Below the pieces are notes generated by a model, which was not told the origin of the DNA, searched no databases, and saw only the letters and a list, made by a program, of their open reading frames with translations. From contig NZ_JAGMUJ010000025.1 of the NCBI RefSeq assembly GCF_019049255.1, forward strand, positions 1 to 51,618: a DNA stretch of 51,618 bases, read 5' to 3'. Origin of the DNA: Streptomyces sp. AC558_RSS880. GTDB lineage: Bacteria > Actinomycetota > Actinomycetes > Streptomycetales > Streptomycetaceae. Both the position numbers and the translations under genes were made by a program. Below, one piece after another: positions 29,633 to 37,863 of the stretch (the first letter of the stretch is position 1; each line of letters starts with the position of its first letter).

Positions 29633-30756
29633 TGAACGACTCTTCCTGGGGGACGCCGCAGACCGGGTACTGGGGGCCGTCCGACCACGGGCAAGGCTGG
29701 GGGGCCGCTCCGGCGGGTCCCGCGTACGATGCGCACAACGCGCAGCACACGCGTCCCATGCCCATCGTGCCCGACGTACCCGAACACGGCGGAGACCAGG
29801 ATGTGGACCGGGGGACCGCTCGGCTGAGCGGCCCCCTGTTCCGAGACGAGCCGACGCGGGCCCGCCCCCTTCCGGGGGAGGTGCCGCAGAATCCGGAGCC
29901 CATGCCCGACGCCCCGCAGCCGGCGCCCGCACCGCAGAAGAAGAGCGCGGGGCGGGATCTCGGTGCCGCGATAGGCGTCGGCGTCGGACTCGGCGTGGTG
30001 ATCGTCGCGTCGCTGTTCGTCGTCAAGGCGGTCTTCGTCGGCGTGGTCGCGGTCGCCGTGGTGGTGGGCCTGTGGGAGCTGACGTCGCGGCTGCAGGAGC
30101 GCAAGGGCATCAAGGCGCCCCTGGTACCGCTCGCGCTGGGCGGTGCGGCCATGGTCGTCGCCGGGTACGTCCGGGGGGCCGAGGGCGCGTGGGTCGCCGT
30201 GGCGCTCACCGCGCTGGCGGTGCTGGTCTGGCGCATGACGGCGCCGCCCGAGGGCTACCTCAAGGACGTCACGGCGGGCGTCTTCGCGGTGTTCTACGTA
30301 CCGTTCCTGGCGACCTTCGTCGCGATGATGCTCACCGCCGACGACGGCGCTTGGCGCGTCCTGACCTTCCTGCTGCTGACGGTCGTCAGCGACACCGGCG
30401 CGTACGCGGTCGGCTGGCGCTTCGGCAGGACCAAGCTCGCCCCGCGCATCAGCCCCGGCAAGACCCGCGAGGGCCTGCTGGGCGCGGTGGCCTTCGCGAT
30501 GGTCGTCGGCGCGCTGTGCATGGAGTTCCTGATCGACGGCGGCAGCTGGTGGCAGGGCCTGCTGCTGGGCCTCGCGGTCGCGGCCAGCGCCACACTGGGC
30601 GACCTGGGCGAGTCCATGATCAAGCGGGACCTGGGCATCAAGGACATGGGCACGCTGCTGCCGGGGCACGGCGGCATCATGGACCGGCTGGACTCCCTGC
30701 TGCCGACGGCTCCGGTGGTCTGGCTGCTGCTCGTCGTGTTCGTCGGCTCCGGCTGA
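29632..30756 (+). CDS. cdsA: Phosphatidate cytidylyltransferase CdsA
   Basis: 374-aa membrane enzyme that makes CDP-diacylglycerol from phosphatidic acid and CTP. The first ~105 residues are a Pro/Gly-rich cytoplasmic extension (common in actinobacteria). About eight transmembrane segments follow. The signature near the C terminus runs SMIKRDLGIKDMGTLLPGHGG then IMDRLD. The last 78 nt, from the Met of MDRLD to the stop, are repeated with synonymous changes at 30803-30880. If that reflects integration of an element, the 3' end of this gene may be of foreign origin. Confidence 0.96.
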   Translation: MNDSSWGTPQTGYWGPSDHGQGWGAAPAGPAYDAHNAQHTRPMPIVPDVPEHGGDQDVDRGTARLSGPLFRDEPTRARPLPGEVPQNPEPMPDAPQPAPAPQKKSAGRDLGAAIGVGVGLGVVIVASLFVVKAVFVGVVAVAVVVGLWELTSRLQERKGIKAPLVPLALGGAAMVVAGYVRGAEGAWVAVALTALAVLVWRMTAPPEGYLKDVTAGVFAVFYVPFLATFVAMMLTADDGAWRVLTFLLLTVVSDTGAYAVGWRFGRTKLAPRISPGKTREGLLGAVAFAMVVGALCMEFLIDGGSWWQGLLLGLAVAASATLGDLGESMIKRDLGIKDMGTLLPGHGGIMDRLDSLLPTAPVVWLLLVVFVGSG

Positions 30757-30802
30757 GGGAAGGCCACGGCGCCATGCGGCGGTAGCCGCACGTCGATGCG
30801 GC

Positions 30803-30880
30803 ATGGACCGGCTGGACTCCTTGCTGCCGACGGCTCCGGTGGTGTGGCTGCTGCTGGTGATCTTCGTCGGATCGGGTTGA
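30803..30880 (+). pseudogene. Second, diverged copy of the cdsA 3' end (26 codons with stop)
   Basis: This segment aligns without gaps to the last 78 nt of cdsA (30679-30756), including the stop codon. Nine bases differ, affecting eight codons; seven changes are synonymous and one is Val to Ile. Similarity stops a few bases upstream of the Met codon. The stretch of 22 identical bases around CCGACGGCTCCGGTGG could be an attachment core. It has no ribosome site and is not itself a gene. Confidence 0.85.
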
Positions 30881-31039
30881 CGGCGAACAGGTACTCTGGA
30901 AGGGCTCGCGGTGTACTGCGGGCCCTTTCGTACGTCCCCGCCCCCCGCGCGGGTCGTCTCCTGGCCCAGGCACAGAGGTGCCGTCGTCCCCGCCCGTGCG
31001 GAGTTGCCAGGCCCCGTCGTCCTGAGGAGTTGCCCGACC

Positions 31040-32152
31040 GTGGCCCGTCCCGTTCCCGGTGAGCTCACCTTCGTCGCCCCCCGCGGAGCGAAGAAGCCGC
31101 CGCGTCACCTCGCCGATCTCACGCCCGCCGAGCGCAAGGAGGCGGTCGCCGCGGCCGGTGAGAAGCCGTTCCGCGCCAAGCAGCTCTCGCAGCACTACTT
31201 CGCGCGGTACGCGCACGACCCGGAGCAGTGGACCGACATCCCCGCCGGCTCGCGCGGCAAGCTCCAGGAAGCGCTGCTTCCGGAGCTGATGACGGTCGTA
31301 CGGCATCTGTCGACCGACCAGGGCACCACCCGCAAGACGCTGTGGAAGCTGTTCGACGGGACGCTCGTCGAGTCCGTGCTGATGCGTTATCCGGACCGGG
31401 TGACCATGTGCATCAGCTCCCAGGCGGGCTGCGGCATGAACTGTCCGTTCTGCGCGACCGGGCAGGCCGGGCTGGACCGCAACCTGTCCACCGCCGAGAT
31501 CGTGCACCAGATCGTGGACGGGATGCGGGCGCTCAGGGACGGCGAGGTCCCGGGTGGTCCGGCGCGGCTCAGCAACATCGTGTTCATGGGCATGGGCGAG
31601 CCGCTCGCCAACTACAACCGGGTCGTGGGCGCCATCCGCCGCCTCACCGACCCCGAGCCGGACGGGCTCGGGCTGTCGCAGCGCGGGATCACCGTGTCCA
31701 CCGTCGGTCTCGTCCCGGCGATCCACCGGTTCTCCGACGAGGGCTTCAAGTGCCGTCTCGCCATCTCGCTGCACGCCCCCGACGACGAACTGCGCGACAC
31801 CCTCGTCCCCGTGAACACGCGGTGGAAGGTGCGCGAGGTGCTCGACGCCGGGTTCGAGTACGCGGCCAAGTCGGGGCGGCGGCTGTCCATCGAGTACGCC
31901 CTCATCCGGGACATCAACGACCAGGCCTGGCGCGGTGACCGGCTCGGACGGATGCTCAAGGGCCGACCCGTGCACGTCAACCTCATCCCGCTCAACCCCA
32001 CCCCCGGCTCCAAGTGGACCGCCTCCCGTCCCGAGGACGAGAAGGCGTTCGTGGAGGCGATCGCCGCGCACGGTGTGCCGGTGACGGTCCGGGACACCCG
32101 TGGACAGGAGATCGACGGGGCGTGTGGTCAGCTCGCCGCGAGCGAGAGGTAA
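31040..32152 (+). CDS. rlmN: Dual-specificity RNA methyltransferase RlmN
   Basis: 370 aa from GTG 31040 ([16 protein letters not shown]), with GAGGAG about 10 nt upstream; the frame is open further upstream without similarity. It is a radical SAM enzyme forming m2A2503 in 23S rRNA and m2A37 in tRNA. The cluster motif CGMNCPFC is near residue 131, [10 protein letters not shown] near 180, and the catalytic C-terminal Cys is in EIDGACGQL. It lies 283 nt after cdsA, with the cdsA-3' copy between. Confidence 0.96.
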   Translation: MARPVPGELTFVAPRGAKKPPRHLADLTPAERKEAVAAAGEKPFRAKQLSQHYFARYAHDPEQWTDIPAGSRGKLQEALLPELMTVVRHLSTDQGTTRKTLWKLFDGTLVESVLMRYPDRVTMCISSQAGCGMNCPFCATGQAGLDRNLSTAEIVHQIVDGMRALRDGEVPGGPARLSNIVFMGMGEPLANYNRVVGAIRRLTDPEPDGLGLSQRGITVSTVGLVPAIHRFSDEGFKCRLAISLHAPDDELRDTLVPVNTRWKVREVLDAGFEYAAKSGRRLSIEYALIRDINDQAWRGDRLGRMLKGRPVHVNLIPLNPTPGSKWTASRPEDEKAFVEAIAAHGVPVTVRDTRGQEIDGACGQLAASER

Positions 32153-32194
32153 TGTGACTCGCGTAAGCCAGAGGTAAGCACATCTTCATATTCC

Positions 32195-32284
32195 GACAGG
32201 GGAGCGCCACAGCGCTGAGAGTGCGGCACCGGCCGCAGACCCTCCGAACCTGGCCCAGGTCATTCTGGGTAGGGAGATCGGTCA
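32195..32284 (+). promoter_or_regulatory. TPP (thiamine) riboswitch
   Basis: The conserved THI-box elements are present in order: GGGGAGC, CTGAGAGTGCGG, CGCAGACCCTCCGAACCTG and CATTCTGGGTAGGGAG. The riboswitch precedes the thiBPQ genes and should switch them off when thiamine pyrophosphate is abundant. Confidence 0.95.
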
Positions 32285-32300
32285 TCACTCGAGCTGTTGC

Positions 32301-32339
32301 GCCCCGCCCGGGACTCCGCAGAGGGGTCCCGGGCGGGGC
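32301..32339 (+). terminator. Expression-platform hairpin of the TPP riboswitch
   Basis: GCCCCGCCCGGGAC (32301-32314) pairs perfectly with GTCCCGGGCGGGGC (32326-32339). It lies 17 nt after the aptamer and is followed by CGCGTCTCTTCC. It is probably a conditional terminator; the thiB ribosome site CAGGAGG follows at about 32361. Confidence 0.75.
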
Positions 32340-32373
32340 CGCGTCTCTTCCTGGTCACTCCAGGAGGAATCAA

Positions 32374-33456
32374 GTGGGCATCACCAAGAAGGTCACGGTC
32401 CTGGCCGTCGGGCTGGGGCTGGTCACGCTGTCCGCGTGCGGGTCGTCCGGCGACGACGACGCGAGCGGTGGCGGGTCCAAGACCGTGACCCTCGTCAGCC
32501 ACAACTCGTGGGCCGTGTCGAAGGACGTCGTCGCCGCCTTCGAGAAGCAGTCCGGCTACAAGCTCAAGGTCCTCGAGGACGGCGACGCCGGGCAGGCCGT
32601 GAACAAGGCGATCCTGACCAAGGACAACCCTCAGGGCGACGTCTTCTTCGGCGTCGACAACACCCTGCTCTCCCGCGCCCTCGACAACGGGCTGTTCCAG
32701 CCGTACGAGGCGAAGGGCTCCGATCTGATCCTCGACGAGTACCGGGTGGACCAGGACAAGCACCGGGTCACCCCCGTCGACAGCGGCGACGTCTGCGTCA
32801 ACTACGACAAGGCGTGGTTCGACGAGCACGACCTGACCCCGCCGAAGAGCTTCGACGACCTGGTCAAGCCCGCGTACAAGGACCTCCTCGTCGTCGAGAA
32901 CGCCTCCACCTCCTCGCCCGGCCTCGGCTTCCTGCTCGGGACGGCCGCCGAGTACGGGGACGAAGGCTGGCAGGACTACTGGAAGAAGCTCAAGGCCAAC
33001 GGCGTCAAGGTGGTCGACGGATGGGAGCAGGCCTACAACGAGGAGTTCTCCGGCTCGGCCGGCGGCAAGCAGGCCAAGGCCGACCGGCCGCTCGTCGTGT
33101 CGTACGCCTCCTCGCCGCCCGCCGAGGTCATCTACGCTGACCCGAAGCCGACCACGGCGCCCACCGGTGTCGCCGAGGACACCTGCTTCCGTCAGGTCGA
33201 GTACGCCGGGCTGCTGAGCAACGCGCGGAACCCCGAGGGCGGCAAGGCGTTGCTCGACTTCCTGATCAGCAAGCCGTTCCAGGACGACATGCCGCTCAAC
33301 ATGTTCGTCTACCCGGTGCGGGAGGCCGCCCAGGTGCCCGAGGAGTTCGTGAAGTTCGGGCCGCAGGCGAAGGACCCGGAGACCATGGACCCGGCGAAGA
33401 TCGCCGACAACCGTGACCAGTGGGTCAAGTCGTGGACCTCGCTCGTACTGAAGTGA
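32374..33456 (+). CDS. thiB: Thiamine ABC transporter substrate-binding lipoprotein
   Basis: 360 aa from GTG 32374, AGGAGGAA just upstream. Lipoprotein signal peptide with lipobox LSAC, Cys22 being the modified residue. The mature part is a type II periplasmic-binding fold (VTLVSHNSWAVSKDVVAAFE; VDSGDVCVNYDKAWF; SYASSPPAEVIY). It binds thiamine, TMP or TPP outside the cell. The riboswitch upstream, the adjacent permease and the ATPase support thiamine as the substrate. Confidence 0.93.
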   Translation: MGITKKVTVLAVGLGLVTLSACGSSGDDDASGGGSKTVTLVSHNSWAVSKDVVAAFEKQSGYKLKVLEDGDAGQAVNKAILTKDNPQGDVFFGVDNTLLSRALDNGLFQPYEAKGSDLILDEYRVDQDKHRVTPVDSGDVCVNYDKAWFDEHDLTPPKSFDDLVKPAYKDLLVVENASTSSPGLGFLLGTAAEYGDEGWQDYWKKLKANGVKVVDGWEQAYNEEFSGSAGGKQAKADRPLVVSYASSPPAEVIYADPKPTTAPTGVAEDTCFRQVEYAGLLSNARNPEGGKALLDFLISKPFQDDMPLNMFVYPVREAAQVPEEFVKFGPQAKDPETMDPAKIADNRDQWVKSWTSLVLK

Positions 33457-35105
33457 CGCGGACCGCGGCGAGGCGGCGTGGGAGCGCGGCGCGGCTCGGC
33501 CTGATGGCCGTGCCCGTCGCGTTCTTCGCCGTCTTCTTCGCCTATCCCGTCACCGCGATCGTCGCGCGCGGACTGAGGACCGACGGGACCTGGCAGCTCG
33601 GGCGGATCGGGGACATACTGGCGCAGTCCGGCGTCCGGCAGGTGCTGTGGTTCACCACCTGGCAGGCCCTCGTCTCCACCGCCCTCACCCTGCTGATCGC
33701 CCTGCCCGGCGCGTACGTCTTCGCCCGCTTCGACTTCCCCGGCAAGCAGGTGCTGCGGGCCGTGGTCACCGTGCCGTTCGTGCTGCCGACGGTCGTCGTC
33801 GGTACGGCGTTCATGGCGCTCGTCGGACGCGGCGGGCTCCTCGACGAACTGTGGGGACTGCGGCTGGACACCACGGTGTGGGCGATCCTGCTCGCGCACG
33901 TCTTCTTCAACTACGCCGTCGTCGTACGCACGGTGGGCGGGCTCTGGTCCCAGCTCGACCCGCGGCAGGAGGAGGCCGCGCGGATGCTCGGCGCCTCGCG
34001 GTTCGCGGCCTGGCGGTCGGTCACCCTGCCCGCGCTCGCGCCCGCCGTGGCGGCGGCCGCGCTGATGGTCTTCCTGTTCACCTTCACCTCCTTCGGTGTG
34101 GTGCAGATCCTCGGCGGTCCCACCTTCTCCACCCTCGAAGTGGAGATCTACCGGCAGACCTCGGAGATCTTCGACCTGTCCACGGCCGCCGTCCTGACGA
34201 TGATCCAGTTCGTCGCCGTGGGCGCGATCCTCGCCCTGCACGCCTGGACCGTACGGCGCCGGGAGACCGCGCTGCGGCTGGTGGACGCCTCGGTGACCGC
34301 ACGCCGGCCGCGCGGCGCCGGACAGTGGGCGCTGCTGGGCTCGGTCGTCGCCACCGTCGCCGTACTGCTTCTGCTGCCGCTCGCGGTGCTGGTGGAACGG
34401 TCCTTCGGCGACGCGGGTCTCGCCTCCTACCGGACGCTCACCGAGGACGACGGGGGAGTGTTCCTCGTCGCGCCGATCGAGGCGGTCGGCAACTCACTGG
34501 AGTACGCCGTCGCCGCCACCGCCATCGCCGTGGTGATCGGCGGGCTCGCGGCCGTGGCGCTGACCCGGCGGGACGCGGGACGGCTGGTGCGCGGCTTCGA
34601 CGCGCTGCTGATGCTGCCGCTCGGCGTGTCCGCGGTGACCGTCGGCTTCGGCTTCCTCATCGCCCTCGACGAGCCGCCGCTGGACCTCCGTGCCTCCTGG
34701 ATCCTGGTCCCGCTCGCACAGGCGCTGGTCGGCGTCCCCTTCGTCGTACGGACGATGCTGCCGGTGCTGCGGGCCGTGGACGTACGGCTGCGCGAGGCGG
34801 CGGCGGTGCTCGGGGCGTCGCCGTGGCGGGCGTGGCGGGAGGTGGACCTGCCGCTGGTGCGGCGGGCGCTGCTGATCGCCGCCGGATTCGCGTTCGCGGT
34901 GTCGCTGGGCGAGTTCGGGGCGACGGTGTTCATCGCGCGGCCGGAGAATCCGACGCTGCCCGTCGCCGTGGCGCGGCTGCTGGGGCGGCCCGGAGACCTC
35001 AACTACGGCCAGGCGATGGCCCTGTCGACGATTCTGATGATCGTGTGCGCGGTGGCGCTGCTCGTGCTGGAGCGGCTGCGGACCGACCGGACCGGGGAGT
35101 TCTAG
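33453..35105 (+). CDS. thiP: Thiamine ABC transporter permease
   Basis: 550 aa from GTG 33453, which overlaps the thiB stop as GTGA (upstream GTGs at 33420 and 33432 are possible). It is a duplicated binding-protein-dependent permease with about 12 membrane segments and two EAA loops, EEAARMLGASRFAAWRSVTLP near residue 180 and REAAAVLGASPWRAWREVDLP near 450. ThiP fuses two permease domains, as in E. coli. Confidence 0.93.
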   Translation: MTRTAARRRGSAARLGLMAVPVAFFAVFFAYPVTAIVARGLRTDGTWQLGRIGDILAQSGVRQVLWFTTWQALVSTALTLLIALPGAYVFARFDFPGKQVLRAVVTVPFVLPTVVVGTAFMALVGRGGLLDELWGLRLDTTVWAILLAHVFFNYAVVVRTVGGLWSQLDPRQEEAARMLGASRFAAWRSVTLPALAPAVAAAALMVFLFTFTSFGVVQILGGPTFSTLEVEIYRQTSEIFDLSTAAVLTMIQFVAVGAILALHAWTVRRRETALRLVDASVTARRPRGAGQWALLGSVVATVAVLLLLPLAVLVERSFGDAGLASYRTLTEDDGGVFLVAPIEAVGNSLEYAVAATAIAVVIGGLAAVALTRRDAGRLVRGFDALLMLPLGVSAVTVGFGFLIALDEPPLDLRASWILVPLAQALVGVPFVVRTMLPVLRAVDVRLREAAAVLGASPWRAWREVDLPLVRRALLIAAGFAFAVSLGEFGATVFIARPENPTLPVAVARLLGRPGDLNYGQAMALSTILMIVCAVALLVLERLRTDRTGEF

Positions 35106-36125
35106 ATGCTGCTGAGCCTTCAGGCCGCGACCGTCCGTTTCGGTGGGCGGGCGGTGCTGGACGCCGTCGACCTGGGGGTCGCCGAGCACGAGATCGTGTG
35201 CGTGCTCGGCCCCAGCGGCAGCGGCAAGTCGACGCTGCTGCGGGCGGTGGCGGGGTTGCAGCCGCTCGACTCCGGGAGGGTGTCGCTCGACGGACGGGAC
35301 CAGTCGGGTGTGCCGGCGCACAAGCGCGGCGTCGGGCTGATGTTCCAGGACCACCAGCTCTTCCCGCAGCGGGACGTGGGCGGCAACGTGGCCTTCGGGC
35401 TGCGGATGCACGGCGTGTCGCGCACCGAACAGGCCGATCGGGTACGGGAGTTGCTGGACCTCGTGGGACTGCCGGACGCGGCCGGACGCGCCGTCGCCGC
35501 GCTGTCCGGCGGCGAGCAGCAGCGCGTGGCGCTCGCCCGCGCCCTCGCGCCCAGCCCCCGGCTGCTGATGCTCGACGAGCCGCTCGGGCAGCTCGACCGG
35601 TCGCTCAGGGAGCGTCTTGTCGTCGAACTGCGCGAGTTGTTCGGCCGGTTGGGCACCACGGTGCTCGCCGTGACGCACGACCAGGGTGAGGCGTTCGCGC
35701 TGGCCGACCGGGTGGTGGTGATGCGGGACGGCCGGATCGCCCAGTCCGGTACGCCGCTCGAGGTGTGGCAGCGTCCGGCCGACGCGTTCGTGGCCCGCTT
35801 CCTCGGTTTCGAGAACGTCGTCGAGGCGACGGTGGGCGACGATGCCGCGGTGACCCCCTGGGGCAAGCTCCCCGTCCCGGAAGGCGCCCCGCAGGGCACG
35901 CGCCCCCTTCTCGTCCGCCCCGCCGGTGTCCGCCTGGTTCCGGCCGGTGAGGGCCTGCGCTGCACGGTGGCCGCGCGCACCTTCCGCGGCACCCATGTCG
36001 CCGTCCACCTCCAGCCCGAGGACGCCCCCCGCCTGGAGGCGGCCTGCGCGCTCAGGGACGCGCCGGAGGCCGGGGACGAGGTCGGCGTGGAGTTCGACGC
36101 GGCGGAAATCGTCGTGCTGGGATGA
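35106..36125 (+). CDS. thiQ: Thiamine ABC transporter ATP-binding protein
   Basis: 339 aa, starting immediately after the thiP stop. Walker A GPSGSGKST is near residue 37, signature LSGGEQQRVALARAL near 135, Walker B LLMLDEPLGQLD near 155, and the H-loop VTHDQGEAF near 190. A ~100-residue C-terminal regulatory-type domain follows (RPLLVRPAGVRLVP...), longer than E. coli ThiQ. It energises thiamine uptake with ThiBP. Confidence 0.93.
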   Translation: MLLSLQAATVRFGGRAVLDAVDLGVAEHEIVCVLGPSGSGKSTLLRAVAGLQPLDSGRVSLDGRDQSGVPAHKRGVGLMFQDHQLFPQRDVGGNVAFGLRMHGVSRTEQADRVRELLDLVGLPDAAGRAVAALSGGEQQRVALARALAPSPRLLMLDEPLGQLDRSLRERLVVELRELFGRLGTTVLAVTHDQGEAFALADRVVVMRDGRIAQSGTPLEVWQRPADAFVARFLGFENVVEATVGDDAAVTPWGKLPVPEGAPQGTRPLLVRPAGVRLVPAGEGLRCTVAARTFRGTHVAVHLQPEDAPRLEAACALRDAPEAGDEVGVEFDAAEIVVLG

Positions 36126-36136
36126 GCGTGGCTGCC

Positions 36137-36142
36137 TAGGGT
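36137..36142 (+). promoter_or_regulatory. -10 element for the leaderless isomerase gene
   Basis: TAGGGT ends 7 nt before ATG 36150. No convincing -35 is seen. The spacing fits a leaderless mRNA. Confidence 0.5.
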
Positions 36143-36149
36143 GAGCGGC

Positions 36150-36947
36150 ATGACACCACTCACACATGACCGCTACTGCGAGGAAATCGCACACCAGGTA
36201 GGGCGGTTGCGGACGGTCGTGACGTCCGGCGCCGATCTGTCCGGCACCGTGCCCACCACGCCCGACTGGTCCCTGGAACAGCTCGTACGGCATCTCGGCG
36301 GAGCCCTGCGCTGGGTGGACGTCATGGTGCGGACCGGGGCCGAGGACGACGTCCCCGAGGACCGGGTGCCGGGGTTCGACGGGCCCGGGGCGTGGGGCGA
36401 TCCCGGTGCGCTGGACGCCTGGCTGGCGGAGTCCGGCGAACTGGTCGTCGGCGCGCTGCGCGAGGCCGGGCCGGACGCGAAGGTGTGGAGCTGGGCCGGG
36501 ATCCACAACGCCGGGTTCTGGGCCCGCCGCATGACGCACGAGGTGACCGTCCACCGCGCGGACGCCACCCTGGCCGCCGGGCTGCCGTACGAGGTCGCGC
36601 CCGAGATCGCCGCGGACGCGGTCGACGAGTGGCTGGAGATCGTGGAGTGGGCGCAGCGGACGCTGCCGGACGACACGGTGCACGACCTGCGTGGGCCCCG
36701 GCGCACCATCCATCTGCACGCCACCGAGACCCGGCCGGAGGTCCACTCGGAGTGGGTGATCGAGCTCGACGAGGAGGGTGTCTCCTGGCGGCGCGGCCAC
36801 GAGAAGGCCACCGTCGCCCTGCGCGGCCCGCTCACCTCCGTGCTCCTCGCCTTCTACCGCCGGCTGCCGCTGGACGCCCCCGGACTCGACGTGCTCGGTG
36901 ACCGGAAGCTGCTGGAGTCCTGGCTGGAGCGGGCGACGTTCGGCTGA
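36150..36947 (+). CDS. Maleylpyruvate isomerase-family mycothiol-dependent protein
   Basis: 265 aa from ATG 36150 (MTPLTHDRYCEEIAHQVGRL). DinB/MDMPI-type four-helix N domain: TTPDWSLEQLVRHLGGALRW near residue 38, WARRMTHEVTVHRADA near 130 with the metal-binding His residues. The C-terminal domain (GPRRTIHLHATE onward) matches the MDMPI C-terminal fold. The family uses mycothiol, the actinobacterial thiol, or acts as a metal-dependent hydrolase. The substrate is unknown. Confidence 0.85.
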   Translation: MTPLTHDRYCEEIAHQVGRLRTVVTSGADLSGTVPTTPDWSLEQLVRHLGGALRWVDVMVRTGAEDDVPEDRVPGFDGPGAWGDPGALDAWLAESGELVVGALREAGPDAKVWSWAGIHNAGFWARRMTHEVTVHRADATLAAGLPYEVAPEIAADAVDEWLEIVEWAQRTLPDDTVHDLRGPRRTIHLHATETRPEVHSEWVIELDEEGVSWRRGHEKATVALRGPLTSVLLAFYRRLPLDAPGLDVLGDRKLLESWLERATFG

Positions 36948-36963
36948 GCGGCCGGCGACGGAA

Positions 36964-36995
36964 GTGGCCCGCCCCCGGGAAAGGGGGCGGGCCAC
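36964..36995. terminator. Bidirectional 13-bp terminator
   Basis: GTGGCCCGCCCCC (36964-36976) pairs perfectly with GGGGGCGGGCCAC (36983-36995) around GGGAAA. It serves the convergent isomerase and LAETG-protein genes. Confidence 0.85.
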
Positions 36996-37013
36996 CACGG
37001 TGTGCGTGAGGCG

Positions 37014-37715
37014 TCAGCGCTGGCTGTTCGCCCCGCGGCGGCGCATGCCGAAGAAGACCGCGCCACCGCCGACCACGACCAGGGCGGCCGCGACGCCGGC
37101 GATCAGACCGGTGTTGGAGTCGGCACCGGTCTCGGCGAGGTTCGACTCACCGGCCGGGGAGGGCGCGTTGCTCGAGGTGTCCGCCGGAGCGGTGCTCTCG
37201 CTCTCCGACGCCGACGGGGTCGGCGTGCCGGTCTCCTCGGCCGGGGTGGAGGAGGACTCCGACGGAGTCGGCTTGGGCTCCTCCTCGGCCGGGGGCTTCT
37301 CCTCCGTCTTGCAGGCCGTCGCCGGAGTGACCAGGTTCGGCTTGATGTCCTCGTCGACGTAGGGCTTCGCGTCGACGTGGACGCGGTACTCGGCGTTCGG
37401 CTTCCAGTCCTCCTCGAAGGTGATGGTGGTGCCCTCACGGGAGCCCTTGACCACCTGCTCGCCGATCTTCTTGATGTCGGCGCCGTTGTTCTGCAGGAAC
37501 ACGGTGATGGTGGCGGGGACGCCGGCCGGGTCCACGTCGGTGACGGTGATGACGCCCTTGTCACCGACGCACTTGGCGTCGGCCGAGAACTCGCTGATGT
37601 CGCAGGCCGCCGCGTTGCCGGCGACGCCGATCGCGAGGGCGGCGGACGCGGAGACGACACCGAGGGCGCGCACGGAGCGCGCGACGGTGCGGCGGGATAC
37701 GGACAGAACTGCCAC
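37014..37715 (-). CDS. Sortase-anchored cell-surface protein (LAETG)
   Basis: 233 aa from GTG 37715 with AAAGGAC upstream. Signal peptide to about residue 38 ([12 protein letters not shown] cleavage region). A compact domain of ~100 residues contains two cysteines ([13 protein letters not shown]) and one more (ATACKTEEK). A Pro/Glu/Ser/Thr-rich wall-spanning stalk follows, then LAETG at ~193-197, a hydrophobic segment and an RRRGANSQR tail. LAxTG is the preferred motif of class E sortases in Streptomyces (literature). The globular domain is not recognised. No sortase gene is in the window. Confidence 0.85.
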   Translation of the reverse strand: MAVLSVSRRTVARSVRALGVVSASAALAIGVAGNAAACDISEFSADAKCVGDKGVITVTDVDPAGVPATITVFLQNNGADIKKIGEQVVKGSREGTTITFEEDWKPNAEYRVHVDAKPYVDEDIKPNLVTPATACKTEEKPPAEEEPKPTPSESSSTPAEETGTPTPSASESESTAPADTSSNAPSPAGESNLAETGADSNTGLIAGVAAALVVVGGGAVFFGMRRRGANSQR

Positions 37716-37755
37716 GTTTGTCCTTTACGGGAATATGCAATTGCGGGGGGTTGAC

Positions 37756-37782
37756 GGAATGCTGATGGGTCATCAGCATTCC
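37756..37782 (-). promoter_or_regulatory. Perfect 12-bp inverted repeat in the LAETG gene leader
   Basis: GGAATGCTGATG (37756-37767) and CATCAGCATTCC (37771-37782) are exact reverse complements with a 3-nt spacer. It lies about 40 nt before the start codon and just downstream of the predicted transcription start, so it is either an operator or a stable 5' UTR hairpin. Confidence 0.8.
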
Positions 37783-37797
37783 CATGCGGCTCCCAGG

Positions 37798-37825
37798 TCT
37801 ATAAGCGCCGCATAAGTAGTGTCAA
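37798..37825 (-). promoter_or_regulatory. Strong vegetative-type promoter of the LAETG protein gene
   Basis: Read on the minus strand: TTGACA, 16 nt, TATAGA. This is nearly a perfect sigma-70/HrdB consensus, unusual for Streptomyces. The predicted start of transcription is near 37790. Confidence 0.75.
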
Positions 37826-37863
37826 CGCATATGCCTACAGTGGACCCGGACTTTGCCTTCTTA

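Noticed and set aside
30796..31062. Plus-strand 88-aa frame covering the cdsA-3' copy
   Set aside because: It reads the copy in a different frame from cdsA and runs into rlmN; no ribosome site or similarity.
34494..36998. Very long minus-strand frame (834 aa) opposite thiP-thiQ
   Set aside because: It mirrors real plus-strand genes with clear ABC motifs, lacks any recognisable domain, and is typical of antisense open frames in high-GC DNA.
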